Below are positions 34,944 to 43,263 of a stretch of DNA of 64,000 bases, piece after piece. Numbering within the stretch: position 1 is the stretch's first letter; every line of letters starts with the position of its first letter. The stretch is taken from assembly GCA_050633265.1 (NCBI GenBank), contig JBOEGE010000011.1, positions 105,457 through 169,456 on the forward strand. Reading direction: 5' to 3'. This DNA is from JBLHZY01 sp050633265. GTDB lineage: Bacteria > Pseudomonadota > Alphaproteobacteria > Rhodobacterales > Rhodobacteraceae. The notes below the pieces were generated by a model that was not told the origin of the DNA, did not search any database, and saw nothing but the letters and a program-made list of their open reading frames with translations. The translations under genes were made by a program, and so were the position numbers.

Positions 34944-36074
34944 TTAAGCTTGCGGTGAGCGGGCGGCGGCAATGCGGCGCGCCAAGATTTTGGATGTTTG
35001 TGCAGGCGGGCCGTCTGAGCCGCGCGCAACCAGTTTGGCGCGGGCGGTGCGGCGCAAATCTTCCGGGGATTCTCCGCGGCAGCGCCGGATCAAAAGCATG
35101 CCAAGCTCTTCGCCCGCTGCCCGGCTATCAACCGCAAAACTTGTTAGGCCGGGTTGAACAACCGCGCCCTCAGGCAGGCCATCATAGCCAATCACGCTCA
35201 GATCGCGGCCGATCGCAAGCCCGGCTTCCTGCGCGGCGGGCCAAGCACCAAGCGCAGCAAGATCGGTTGCAAAAACGATGGCAGTTGGCGGCGCAGGAAG
35301 GGCCAAAAGCGCGCGGGTTGCATCCAACCCTTGAAGGCTTGTGGTTGCGTTTTGGATGCGCAATTCGGCTGCGATCTCCAAACCTGCCGCATGCATCCCC
35401 GCCATATATCCGCGCAGGCGCAGGGCATTGTAATGATAGGCAGGATCGCCGCAAACAAAGCCGATGCGCTCATGCCCAAAACGGGCGAGCCGCGCAACGG
35501 CGGCTTCCATCGCGACGTCGCTTTCAATATCAAACCAAGCGCAGCCATCTTCAACCCGCGTGCGCCCATAAAGCACAAACGGAACATCCGCCGCCCGCAG
35601 ATGCGCAACCCGCGGATCATCCAACATAGTGCGCGCAACGATAAACCCATCTGCCTTGCGCTCGGCCACTAGCCGCTTGAGCACGGGGGCCAAATCCTCT
35701 TGGCGCGCCGCATTGGCGATGGTCAGAGTCCAGCCTTCGTCTGATGCAACCTGAGAAACCCCAGCCAAGAAATCCGCAAGAAAAGGCCGATGCCCATCAT
35801 GCTCGTAAATCTGCAAAACAAGGCCCAATGCGCGCACCCGACCCGTGCGGATCGCTTGCGCATGGGGCAGGGGCGAATAGCCCAAATCCTGAGCTGCCTT
35901 TGAGATGCGCAGACGGGTCGCTTCGGCGATATCTGAATAGCCGTTGAGCGCGCGCGAAACCGTCCCTTTGCTGACCCCGATCGCGGCGGCAACATCATTG
36001 ATGGTTGCGCGTTGTGGATGCGGCCGGTTGCGGGCGAATGCGCGCGCTGGATGAGGGGGCTTCGAATCTCGCAT
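34944..36074 (-). CDS. LacI-family regulator of the sugar operon
   Basis: 376 residues. The helix-turn-helix is at about 23-50 (ATINDVAAAIGVSKGTVSRA), followed by the hinge helix and a sugar-binding LacI domain including IGFVCGDPAYHYNALRLRGY and LSVIGYDGLPEGA. It is first in the operon, before the binding protein, permeases, hydrolase and ATPase. A perfect LacI-type operator lies 17 bases upstream of its start codon, so the operon is probably self-repressed and induced by the transported sugar. The N-terminus is basic and slightly longer than usual. Confidence 0.92.
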   Translation of the reverse strand: MRDSKPPHPARAFARNRPHPQRATINDVAAAIGVSKGTVSRALNGYSDIAEATRLRISKAAQDLGYSPLPHAQAIRTGRVRALGLVLQIYEHDGHRPFLADFLAGVSQVASDEGWTLTIANAARQEDLAPVLKRLVAERKADGFIVARTMLDDPRVAHLRAADVPFVLYGRTRVEDGCAWFDIESDVAMEAAVARLARFGHERIGFVCGDPAYHYNALRLRGYMAGMHAAGLEIAAELRIQNATTSLQGLDATRALLALPAPPTAIVFATDLAALGAWPAAQEAGLAIGRDLSVIGYDGLPEGAVVQPGLTSFAVDSRAAGEELGMLLIRRCRGESPEDLRRTARAKLVARGSDGPPAQTSKILARRIAAARSPQA

Positions 36075-36090
36075 AGGTCCATTGGCCGCT

Positions 36091-36106
36091 CCGAAACCGG
36101 TTTCGG
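36091..36106. promoter_or_regulatory. perfect LacI-type operator upstream of lacI
   Basis: CCGAAACCGGTTTCGG is an exact 16-base palindrome with the central CG typical of LacI/PurR-family operators. It sits between the lacI start codon (36074) and the upstream kinase gene, where bound repressor would block the operon promoter. Confidence 0.85.
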
Positions 36107-36187
36107 CAAGGGGTATTTGAGATTAATTTTTCAGCACGCAATGCTGCGCGCGCAAAAACATGTGGAATTTTCGTAGGATAAACTGCG

Positions 36188-37333
36188 CTATTTTGCAGCG
36201 ATGCTTTCAAGCACAGCGCGCGCGATGACCCGCTCTTCATCGGTTTTGACAGCCATGATCCGCGCCTGACCCGCGCCGATCTCAGCGGCGTTTTCCGCAT
36301 TGGCTGCTGCATCAATTTCAAGCCCGAGATAGCCCATCCCAGCCGCCACATCAGCGCGCACCCGGGCGGAATTTTCGCCAATCCCGCCGCAGAAGATCAG
36401 CGCATCAATCCCGCCAAGAATAGCAGACATCGCCCCCAACTCGCGCCGAATGCGGAAAGTGAAATAGTCAATCGCTTCGCGTGCCTCGCGCGCATCCGAA
36501 GCCTCAAGTTCGCGCATGTCGCTGCTGATCCCAGAGAGCCCTTTGAGCCCGCTCTCGCGGTAAAGCATGTTCGAGACAGCCTCAACGCTCATACCGCGCT
36601 CGCCCATCAGATAGAGCAAAACGCCCGGATCAAGCTGGCCGCAGCGGGTGCCCATGGCAAGGCCATCAAGCGCGGAAAACCCCATGGTCGAGCCAATAGA
36701 TTTGCCGCCGCGCGTGGCACAGATCGAGGCCCCATTGCCAAGATGCGCAATCACAACGCGCGCGTCTCGCAGCTCGGGGTGATGGGCGGCGATATGGCTT
36801 GTGATATAGTCGTAGCTCAGCCCGTGAAACCCATAGCGGCGGATGCCTTGTTCATAAAGCGCGCGCGGCAAAGCAAAGGTATCATTGACCCAAGGGTGCC
36901 CGCGATGAAAAGCAGTATCAAAGCAGCCAATTTGCACCACACCGGGAAAGGCGGTTTGAGCGGCGCGCACAGCAGCAAGGTTATGCGGTTGATGCAAAGG
37001 GGCAAGCGGAGAGAGCGCTTCAAGCTTGTGCATCACCTCAGGCGTAAGCACCGCCGGCGCCGCAAATTCGACGCCGCCATGAACGATGCGATGCCCAATC
37101 CCGGCAAGCCGTTGGCCATTCAGATTGGGGGCTATGGCCTCCAATATCGCATTCAGCGCGCCCGCATGATCCGCGCCGCCAATGGCAATTTCGCGCCGCG
37201 CCAGTTTGAGCGTTGCTTGCGGGCTTCCGATCCGCTCAACCTGCCCACGAAGGCGCTGATCCTCGCCTGCATAAAGCGCAAATTTCAGCGAAGAGGAGCC
37301 TGCGTTGAGGGTAAGGATCGGCGGGTTTCTCAT
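36188..37333 (-). CDS. ackA: acetate/propionate kinase (AckA family)
   Basis: 381 residues from ATG 37333, which overlaps the upstream stop (ATGA). Motifs are LTLNAGSSSLKFAL (8-21), GIGHRIVHGGVEF, RRYGFHGLSYDYI and IAHLGNGASICATRGGKS, all in the acetokinase family. It interconverts acetyl- (or propionyl-/butyryl-) phosphate and the acid with ATP/ADP. Coupling to a phosphotransacylase fused to a MaoC domain suggests the pair handles acyl groups other than, or besides, acetyl. Substrate cannot be settled by motif. Confidence 0.92.
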   Translation of the reverse strand: MRNPPILTLNAGSSSLKFALYAGEDQRLRGQVERIGSPQATLKLARREIAIGGADHAGALNAILEAIAPNLNGQRLAGIGHRIVHGGVEFAAPAVLTPEVMHKLEALSPLAPLHQPHNLAAVRAAQTAFPGVVQIGCFDTAFHRGHPWVNDTFALPRALYEQGIRRYGFHGLSYDYITSHIAAHHPELRDARVVIAHLGNGASICATRGGKSIGSTMGFSALDGLAMGTRCGQLDPGVLLYLMGERGMSVEAVSNMLYRESGLKGLSGISSDMRELEASDAREAREAIDYFTFRIRRELGAMSAILGGIDALIFCGGIGENSARVRADVAAGMGYLGLEIDAAANAENAAEIGAGQARIMAVKTDEERVIARAVLESIAAK

Positions 37334-38718
37334 CCCTTTGGCCCCAGCGAGCCAGCATAAAGCGCCGCAATCGCGCAAGAGGCGAGGCGTGCATCATCAT
37401 CATCCGCGCGCGAGTTGAGAATAATCGGGCAGCGCGCGCCAATCACGATGCCGCCCGCTTCGGCGTGGGCGATAAACGTTAGCTCTTTGGCGAGCATATT
37501 CCCCGCCTCCATATTGGGCGCGACAAGGATTTCCGCCCGCCCAGCAACAAGCCCTTTGAGGCCCTTGGTGCGCGCGGCGGAAAGATCAACAGCATTGTCC
37601 ATCGCAAGCGGCCCATCCACCAATCCGCCAGTGATTTGCCCGCGCTCGGCCATCTTGGAAAGAACGGCGGCATCAAGGGTTGAGGGGATTTTTGGCGTTA
37701 CGGTTTCAACAGCCGAAAGGATGCCAACCTTGGGCAATTCGATCCCAAGTGAGCGGGCAAGATCAATCGCATTTTGCACGATATCAACTTTGGTTTCCAG
37801 ATCAGGCGCGATATTGATCGCAGCATCGGTCACCATCAAAAGATGATCAAGGCCGGGCACATCCATCACAAAAATATGGCTCAAACGGCGCCCAACCCGA
37901 AGGCCCGTGCCGCGCGCAACGATAGGGCGCAGCAACTGATCCGTATGCAGATGCCCCTTCATAATGGCCTTTGCGCGCCCCTCATGCACAAGCTCAACCG
38001 CGCGTGCAGCGGCCAGATCATGATCGGCGATATCGATCAGTTCAAAGGCGGAAATATCGGCGCCAATTTCGCGCGCTGTCGCTTCGATCTTGGCGCGATC
38101 TCCAATGAGGATCGGCGTGATCAGCGTATGCTCTGCGCCAAGGATTGCACCGCCAAGCGCGCTTGGCTCTTCTGGCGCGACAACGGCCGTTGGGATTGGA
38201 TCAAGCGGCGCGGCGCGCTCAATCAGCGCGTCAAAATGCAGATGGCTTTGGACCGTCAGCCCCGGAATATTATCGCCAGCTTCAAAGGAAACGGCGCGCT
38301 CTGGCGCTTGAACTTCGGCCTCGCCCTCGGCCACGCGTGTACCATTCTCTAGATCTACCCAAATCGCAAAACGCGCCATCCGATCCGCGCCCTTTTCAAG
38401 CAAACGCACACCGATGCAAAGCGTATCCCCCGCATGGGCGCGACCGATAAATCGCAAATTTTGCGCACGATAAAGCGTGCCCGGCCCAGGGAGCTGATTG
38501 CCCAGCACAGAAGAGATCAGCGCCGCGATCCACGCAGAGGGCGCGATCGCCTCGGGTTCACCATCGCCATCGCCATCTTCGCGCGGCAGATGCATCGGAT
38601 TGAGATTGCCTGAGGAATGCGCAAAAACATAAAGATCATCAGCGACGCAAAGGCGCGTCGTCTGCGCCTCCATCCCGATTTCAAGCGCGTCAAACGGTGT
38701 GTTGGAAAAATTCTTCAA
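37330..38718 (-). CDS. bifunctional MaoC-like enoyl-CoA hydratase / phosphate acyltransferase, TTG start
   Basis: 462 residues: an N-terminal MaoC-type hot-dog domain (about 1-150) with DDLYVFAHSSGNLNPMHL, whose D and H fit the hydratase dyad, and a C-terminal phosphate acetyl/butyryltransferase domain (about 160-455) with IMKGHLHTDQLLRPIVA and VTDAAINIAPDLETK. The start at 38718 is TTG, supported by AAGGGA seven bases upstream; the first in-frame ATG (38673) has no ribosome site. The protein could hydrate an enoyl-CoA and convert an acyl-CoA to acyl phosphate for the adjoining kinase. This fusion occurs in other alphaproteobacteria, but its physiological substrate is unclear. Confidence 0.88.
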   Translation of the reverse strand: MKNFSNTPFDALEIGMEAQTTRLCVADDLYVFAHSSGNLNPMHLPREDGDGDGEPEAIAPSAWIAALISSVLGNQLPGPGTLYRAQNLRFIGRAHAGDTLCIGVRLLEKGADRMARFAIWVDLENGTRVAEGEAEVQAPERAVSFEAGDNIPGLTVQSHLHFDALIERAAPLDPIPTAVVAPEEPSALGGAILGAEHTLITPILIGDRAKIEATAREIGADISAFELIDIADHDLAAARAVELVHEGRAKAIMKGHLHTDQLLRPIVARGTGLRVGRRLSHIFVMDVPGLDHLLMVTDAAINIAPDLETKVDIVQNAIDLARSLGIELPKVGILSAVETVTPKIPSTLDAAVLSKMAERGQITGGLVDGPLAMDNAVDLSAARTKGLKGLVAGRAEILVAPNMEAGNMLAKELTFIAHAEAGGIVIGARCPIILNSRADDDDARLASCAIAALYAGSLGPKG

Positions 38719-38820
38719 GGCAATCCCTTTGCATGTTTGGCGCTACGATAACGCCCTGAGCAACAGGCGCAACCAGCCACACAGCGCATGGCGCGCATTT
38801 GCCGATCTCTTTATTTGGCC

Positions 38821-38856
38821 AAGAAAAAGCCCCCGCTTGGCCTGCAAGCGAGGGCT
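38821..38856 (-). terminator. rho-independent terminator after the NCS2 permease gene
   Basis: On the minus strand, AGCCCTCGCTTG and CAAGCGGGGGCT form a 12-position stem with one mismatch and a five-base loop, followed by TTTTTCTT. It lies 22 bases after the permease stop codon and is the clearest intrinsic terminator on that strand in the window. Confidence 0.88.
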
Positions 38857-38877
38857 GAATTTGTGCTGCGTAGGGTC

Positions 38878-40227
38878 TTATTCTTCGCCCAGATTTGCTG
38901 GCAGCACGAGATTAAGAACGATCGCAATAACCGCCGCAGGCAATAGGCCCGATGTCAGCAGAATTTGCGCCGTTTTGCCAACATGCTGAAGCGCGCTTGG
39001 CTCAAGCTGAAGGCCCAGACCAAGCGAAAGCGAGATCGCGAAAATCACCATGTTGCGGCGGTTCCAGTTGACATCGGAAAGCATGTTAACCCCCGAAGCT
39101 GCAACCATCCCGAACATCACAATCACACCACCACCAAGCACATTGATCGGCACCGTATTGATAATCGCACCAACCTTGGGGATCAGCCCGCCAAGGATCA
39201 AAAACAGCGCGCCAATGGTCACAACATGCCGGCTCATCACACCAGTGATCGCGATCAAACCAACGTTTTGCGAAAACGATGTATTGGGCAGCCCGCCAAA
39301 GACGCCCGCAATCGCAGTGCCAAGCCCATCGGCAAAAGTCGCGCCTGCAACCTCATCATCCGTGGCCTCGCGCCCGGCGCCGCCTTTGGTGATGCCGGAT
39401 GTATCGCCCACGGTTTCAATCGCAGAGACCACAGCCATCAGACACATACCGATGATGATCGCCCAGTTAAGCTCAAAGCCCCACTTAAACGGCATAGGCA
39501 GCGAAAAACTCGCCGCGCGACCAATGCCGCCAAAGCTCACCTGACCCATGAAATAGGCCACGATATAGCCCGCCAGCAAACCAATAAGAACGGCCGCAAC
39601 GGATAAGAAGCCGCGGGTAAAGAACTTCACCCCAAGCGTCACAACGATCACAACAAGTGCCGGCCCCCACATGGCCATCGAGCCAAACTCAGGCTTGCCC
39701 ATCATTGGCACGCCGCCCGCAGCATATTGAATACCGACCTTCACAAGCGCGAGCCCGATCATCAAAACGATCAGCCCCGTCACCAAAGGCGGCAGCGCAA
39801 AGCGGATGCGTTTGATAAAGAACCCAAGGCAGAAGTGAAACGCGCCGCCAATAACAACCCCTGTCATGAGCCCCGGAAGACCAGCGGTTCCAAGGCCTGC
39901 CACAGCCGGGATCATGACCGGGACAAAGGCAAATGATGTCCCTTGAACGATCGGCAAGCGCGCGCCAACCGGGCCAAAGCCAATCGTTTGGATCAGCGTC
40001 GCAAGGCCTGCAAAGAGCATCGACATTTGGATCATATAGATCATCGCGGTTGGATCAGCCGATCCAAAACCGAAGCCAGCAGCGCCGGCGACGATAATTG
40101 CGGGGGTAACATTGGATACAAACATCGCCAAAACATGCTGAAGCCCCAAGGGGATCGCCTGCGCAAGGGGCGGCGTATAATTGGGGTCTTTGAGCTGTTC
40201 TGGTGTACCGATAGAACTATCTGTCAT
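38878..40227 (-). CDS. NCS2-family purine (urate/xanthine) permease
   Basis: 449 residues from ATG 40227, after AGGGAC. About 12-14 helices. Family marks are LGLQHVLAMFVSN in helix 1 (the conserved QH), a central SAIETVGDTSGITKGGAG with the essential glutamate, and the signature region FSQNVGLIAITGVMSR. NCS2 carriers bring purine bases into the cell by proton symport. The divergent genes for 5-hydroxyisourate hydrolase and urate hydroxylase point to urate as the main substrate; xanthine is possible. Confidence 0.9.
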   Translation of the reverse strand: MTDSSIGTPEQLKDPNYTPPLAQAIPLGLQHVLAMFVSNVTPAIIVAGAAGFGFGSADPTAMIYMIQMSMLFAGLATLIQTIGFGPVGARLPIVQGTSFAFVPVMIPAVAGLGTAGLPGLMTGVVIGGAFHFCLGFFIKRIRFALPPLVTGLIVLMIGLALVKVGIQYAAGGVPMMGKPEFGSMAMWGPALVVIVVTLGVKFFTRGFLSVAAVLIGLLAGYIVAYFMGQVSFGGIGRAASFSLPMPFKWGFELNWAIIIGMCLMAVVSAIETVGDTSGITKGGAGREATDDEVAGATFADGLGTAIAGVFGGLPNTSFSQNVGLIAITGVMSRHVVTIGALFLILGGLIPKVGAIINTVPINVLGGGVIVMFGMVAASGVNMLSDVNWNRRNMVIFAISLSLGLGLQLEPSALQHVGKTAQILLTSGLLPAAVIAIVLNLVLPANLGEE

Positions 40228-40360
40228 GATTTTGTCCCTGTTCGTCTGATTTAAGGGCTCTGTATCGAGCCTTGGCAAAGAGTGAATCACGAAAAGGCAA
40301 TTTCTCAAAGGTTTTTGCGGCTTTCGGGGGGAGGGCGGCCAAGAGTTTGGCTAAGGGGCT

Positions 40361-40389
40361 TTGTTGGGCGGCTCAATTTTTGCTATAAT
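40361..40389 (+). promoter_or_regulatory. sigma-70-type promoter in the permease–uraH spacer
   Basis: TTGTTG (40361-40366), a 17-base spacer and an exact TATAAT (40384-40389). Transcription would start near 40396. It could make a short RNA ending at the following terminator or, by read-through, the uraH–puuD mRNA with a leader of about 300 bases. Confidence 0.65.
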
Positions 40390-40395
40390 TCAACA

Positions 40396-40500
40396 GGTTG
40401 CCATAAGCGCACAGTGCTATGTGGTGAAGGGCGCGCGGCGCGGCGCGAAAGCCAAAACGGGTTTAATCCGCGCAATACCGGCCTCAAAGCGCGGGTTTTT
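40396..40500 (+). ncRNA. candidate small RNA or attenuated leader upstream of uraH
   Basis: About 105 bases between a good promoter and a terminator. Near the 5' end CATAAGC can pair with GCTATG around a seven-base loop. The G/C-rich stretch at about 40430-40447 could pair with the left arm of the terminator and act as an antiterminator. No known RNA family was recognised, and no open frame with a ribosome site spans it. Confidence 0.4.
40466..40500 (+). terminator. intrinsic terminator inside the uraH leader region
   Basis: ATCCGCGC (40466-40473) pairs with GCGCGGGT (40489-40496), one wobble, followed by TTTTT (40496-40500). It stands 194 bases before uraH. Confidence 0.65.
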
Positions 40501-40693
40501 ACTGCGAAAACGCAGCAATCCCCTTCATTTCGCTCAAAGGTTAAGCGCTGCGCCTTTGGCACCGGGCAATTCATAACCAATTGGCAAAGCCACCTCTGAT
40601 TTTCCCAACCCGGCCCTTTCGCGATCCAGAATCCATTGCGCAGAGGCGGCTTTTCGCGCACCTTTGGCCAGACAACTTTGAGGGGCGACAGAG

Positions 40694-41053
40694 ATGAGCA
40701 AGGGTTACCTGACAACGCATGTGCTTGATACCGCAAGCGGCACCCCGGCGGCGGGGATCAAAATCGCGCTCTATAAGCTGCGTGGTGAAAACCGCACCAA
40801 AATCGGCGAAACCCAAACCAATGCCGATGGCCGTACAGATACGCCCATTCTCGCCACAGGTGATTTTGCTACAGGACTCTATGAGCTGGTCTTTTTTGCG
40901 GGGGATTACCTGCGCGAAAATAATGCCGATCTTCCCGATCCTCTGTTCCTTGATCAAATCCCAATTCGCTTTGGCATGGATGATCCGCAAGCGCATTATC
41001 ATGTACCGCTGCTGCTTTCGCCTTTTGGCTATTCAACCTACCGCGGGAGCTGA
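40694..41053 (+). CDS. uraH: 5-hydroxyisourate hydrolase (transthyretin-like)
   Basis: 119 residues, the usual length. It has the N-terminal LTTHVLDTASGTPAAG with catalytic histidine 9, ADGRTDTP with the catalytic arginine, and ends in YRGS, the C-terminal hallmark of this family. It hydrolyses 5-hydroxyisourate, the product of urate oxidation, to OHCU. It precedes the urate hydroxylase gene by three bases, so the two steps are made together. The OHCU decarboxylase for the next step is not in the window. Confidence 0.95.
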   Translation: MSKGYLTTHVLDTASGTPAAGIKIALYKLRGENRTKIGETQTNADGRTDTPILATGDFATGLYELVFFAGDYLRENNADLPDPLFLDQIPIRFGMDDPQAHYHVPLLLSPFGYSTYRGS

Positions 41054-41056
41054 TCT

Positions 41057-42292
41057 ATGTATGATTTCATTGTGCTCTGGGAATGGGTCGAGTTTGCCGT
41101 GCGCTGGCTGCATGTGATCACGGCGATCGCTTGGATCGGCTCTTCGTTCTATTTCATCGCGCTGGATTTGGGCTTGCGGCCAAGCTCGGATCGCCGCGCA
41201 GGTGTCAGCGGCGAGGAATGGCAAGTCCATGGCGGGGGGTTCTATTTCATCCAGAAATACACCGTCGCGCCTGCGCGCATGCCTGCCGATCTGATTTGGT
41301 TCAAATGGGAAAGCTACACAACATGGCTCTCTGGTTTTGCCATGTTGATCCTCGTTTATTATCTCGGGGCTGATCTCTATCTGGTGGATCCGGCCGTTCT
41401 TGATATCCCCATTGGCTGGGCAATTTTGATCTCGATCGGCTCGCTTGGGTTGGGCTGGCTGCTCTATGATATGATCTGCAAAAGCCGCTTTGGCGATGAT
41501 AATACCCGCCTGATGCTGGGGCTTTATGTGATCCTTGTGATCATGGCATACGGCTATACGCAGGTGTTTTCGGGGCGCGCTGCCTTGCTTCATCTTGGCG
41601 CGTTTACCGCAACGATCATGACGGCCAATGTTTTCCTGATCATCATGCCAAATCAACGTATCGTTGTGGCCGATCTTCAGGCCGGGCGCGCGCCAGATGC
41701 CAAATACGGCAAAATCGCCAAGCAGCGCTCGACCCATAACAACTACCTCACGTTGCCAGTGATCTTCTTGATGCTCTCCAATCACTATCCGCTAGCTTTT
41801 GCGAGCGAATACAATTGGTTGATTGCCTCTCTTGTCTTTCTGATGGGGGTCACGATCCGCCATTATTTCAATACGCATCACGCCCGCAAAGGCAATCCAA
41901 CATGGACATGGCTCGCAACGGCGGTGTTGTTTTTGATCATCACATGGCTCTCAACTGCGCCGATGTTTCACCGCGAAAGCGATGCCGAAGACGCCGCAAT
42001 CCCGGCGCGGGCCGAGCGCTTTGTAAAGGCGACAGGCTGGGAAGAGGTGCATGATATTGTGATGGGGCGCTGCTCGATGTGCCATACAGCCGAGCCGTTC
42101 TGGGAGGGCATCATTTCCGCTCCTAAAGGGGTTCGCCTTGATACGCCTGCACGTATCGCCACCAATGCGCGCGAGATTTTCCTGCAAGCGGGATATACCC
42201 ACGCAATGCCCCCGGCAAATGTCAGCTTCATGGAAGAGGAAGAGCGCGATTTGATTGTCGCATGGTATCGCGCCGTCCTTAAGGGAAGCTAG
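41057..42292 (+). CDS. puuD: membrane urate hydroxylase PuuD with C-terminal cytochrome c domain
   Basis: 411 residues: about eight membrane helices (DUF989/urate oxidase N-terminal region, with WLHVITAIAWIGSSFYFIA and an IMPNQR segment), then a periplasmic cytochrome c domain with CSMCH at 339-343 and AMPP as the likely methionine ligand. PuuD converts urate to 5-hydroxyisourate and passes electrons to cytochrome c, without making hydrogen peroxide. It is coupled to uraH. Its stop TAG shares CTAG (42289-42292) with the convergent galM gene. Confidence 0.94.
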   Translation: MYDFIVLWEWVEFAVRWLHVITAIAWIGSSFYFIALDLGLRPSSDRRAGVSGEEWQVHGGGFYFIQKYTVAPARMPADLIWFKWESYTTWLSGFAMLILVYYLGADLYLVDPAVLDIPIGWAILISIGSLGLGWLLYDMICKSRFGDDNTRLMLGLYVILVIMAYGYTQVFSGRAALLHLGAFTATIMTANVFLIIMPNQRIVVADLQAGRAPDAKYGKIAKQRSTHNNYLTLPVIFLMLSNHYPLAFASEYNWLIASLVFLMGVTIRHYFNTHHARKGNPTWTWLATAVLFLIITWLSTAPMFHRESDAEDAAIPARAERFVKATGWEEVHDIVMGRCSMCHTAEPFWEGIISAPKGVRLDTPARIATNAREIFLQAGYTHAMPPANVSFMEEEERDLIVAWYRAVLKGS

Positions 42293-43263
42293 GCACCCGG
42301 CTTCTTGAAATGCCAAAACGTTGTTTGGGAATAAAGCTGCCCGGGCGCCAATTGCACGCGTGGAAAGCCGGGCCGATTGGGCGCATCGGGCCATGATTGC
42401 GGCTCAAGCGCGAGCCCTGCATAAGCGCCATAAGGCTTGGCCTGAATGCCCTCCCATGGGGCGGTTTGGATGGAGGAGCCATCATAAACCTGCAAGCCTG
42501 GCTCTGTCGTTTCGATCTCAAGGCTGATGCCCGATTGCCCCTCAAGGCGGCAAGCATGGCGCAACGGCCCGCGCGCGCCCGCAAGGCAAAAGTTGTGATC
42601 CAGCAAGACTTCGGGATTAACCCCAACAGCGCGCATCTCGCGAAAATCAAACGGCGTACCGGCAACCTCTTCGCTATGGCCCTCTGGGATGAGCGTGCGA
42701 TCAACGGGCGTATAATATTCAGCGTTGATGCTCAGCTTATGGCCTTCAATCGTGTCGGTGCCATCGAGGTTCCAATAGCTGTGATTGGCCAGATTGATGA
42801 AAGTATCGGCATCGGTTTTTGCGCTTAGGTCGAGGCGCAAACTGCCCGGTTCCTCAACGCGAAAGGCGGCTGTGATCGTGCGATTGCCCGGAAATCCGCC
42901 CTCGCCATCGGGCAGGATCACTTGCATGCGCGCGTGTTTGTCGCCCTGTTCAAGCAATTGCCAAACCTTGCTATGCGTGCCGCTGCGCCCGCCATGAAGG
43001 GTGGTGACGCCGCGCTCATTTGCATCAAAACGAAGCCGCTTGCCACCAAGAGAAGCCGATGCCCCGGCGATCCGATTTGCAACCGGCCCAACGATCGCGC
43101 CAAAGTACTCCATGCCGCGCCCATAGGCCGAAAGATCGCCCGATCCGAGCGTCAGCGAATGCGCAACCCCCTCAAGCATGACGTCTTGAACCGTCGCGCC
43201 AAGGGTTAGCAATCGCACCGTCAGATCGCCGGCATTCAGGGTAATTTGTTGGGCAACACTCAT
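42289..43263 (-). CDS. galM: aldose 1-epimerase (mutarotase)
   Basis: 324 residues of the galactose mutarotase fold. Visible are GRGMEYFGAIVGPVANRIAG, NLANHSYWNLDG with the catalytic histidine, and the C-terminal GLALEPQSWPDAPNRPGFP with the catalytic glutamate region. It interconverts alpha and beta anomers, usually of galactose. It is the last gene of dgoK–dgoA–lactonase–galM and overlaps the lactonase gene by four bases. Confidence 0.92.
   Translation of the reverse strand: MSVAQQITLNAGDLTVRLLTLGATVQDVMLEGVAHSLTLGSGDLSAYGRGMEYFGAIVGPVANRIAGASASLGGKRLRFDANERGVTTLHGGRSGTHSKVWQLLEQGDKHARMQVILPDGEGGFPGNRTITAAFRVEEPGSLRLDLSAKTDADTFINLANHSYWNLDGTDTIEGHKLSINAEYYTPVDRTLIPEGHSEEVAGTPFDFREMRAVGVNPEVLLDHNFCLAGARGPLRHACRLEGQSGISLEIETTEPGLQVYDGSSIQTAPWEGIQAKPYGAYAGLALEPQSWPDAPNRPGFPRVQLAPGQLYSQTTFWHFKKPGA

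Larger units (their letters stand above)
40228..40693. other. 466-base spacer between the purine permease and uraH
   Basis: No convincing protein gene. It holds a promoter-like TTGTTG-N17-TATAAT reading right and a terminator hairpin 77-111 bases further on (listed separately), followed by about 190 bases before the uraH start in which I see only a ribosome site, GAGGGGCG, close to the start. Confidence 0.6.
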
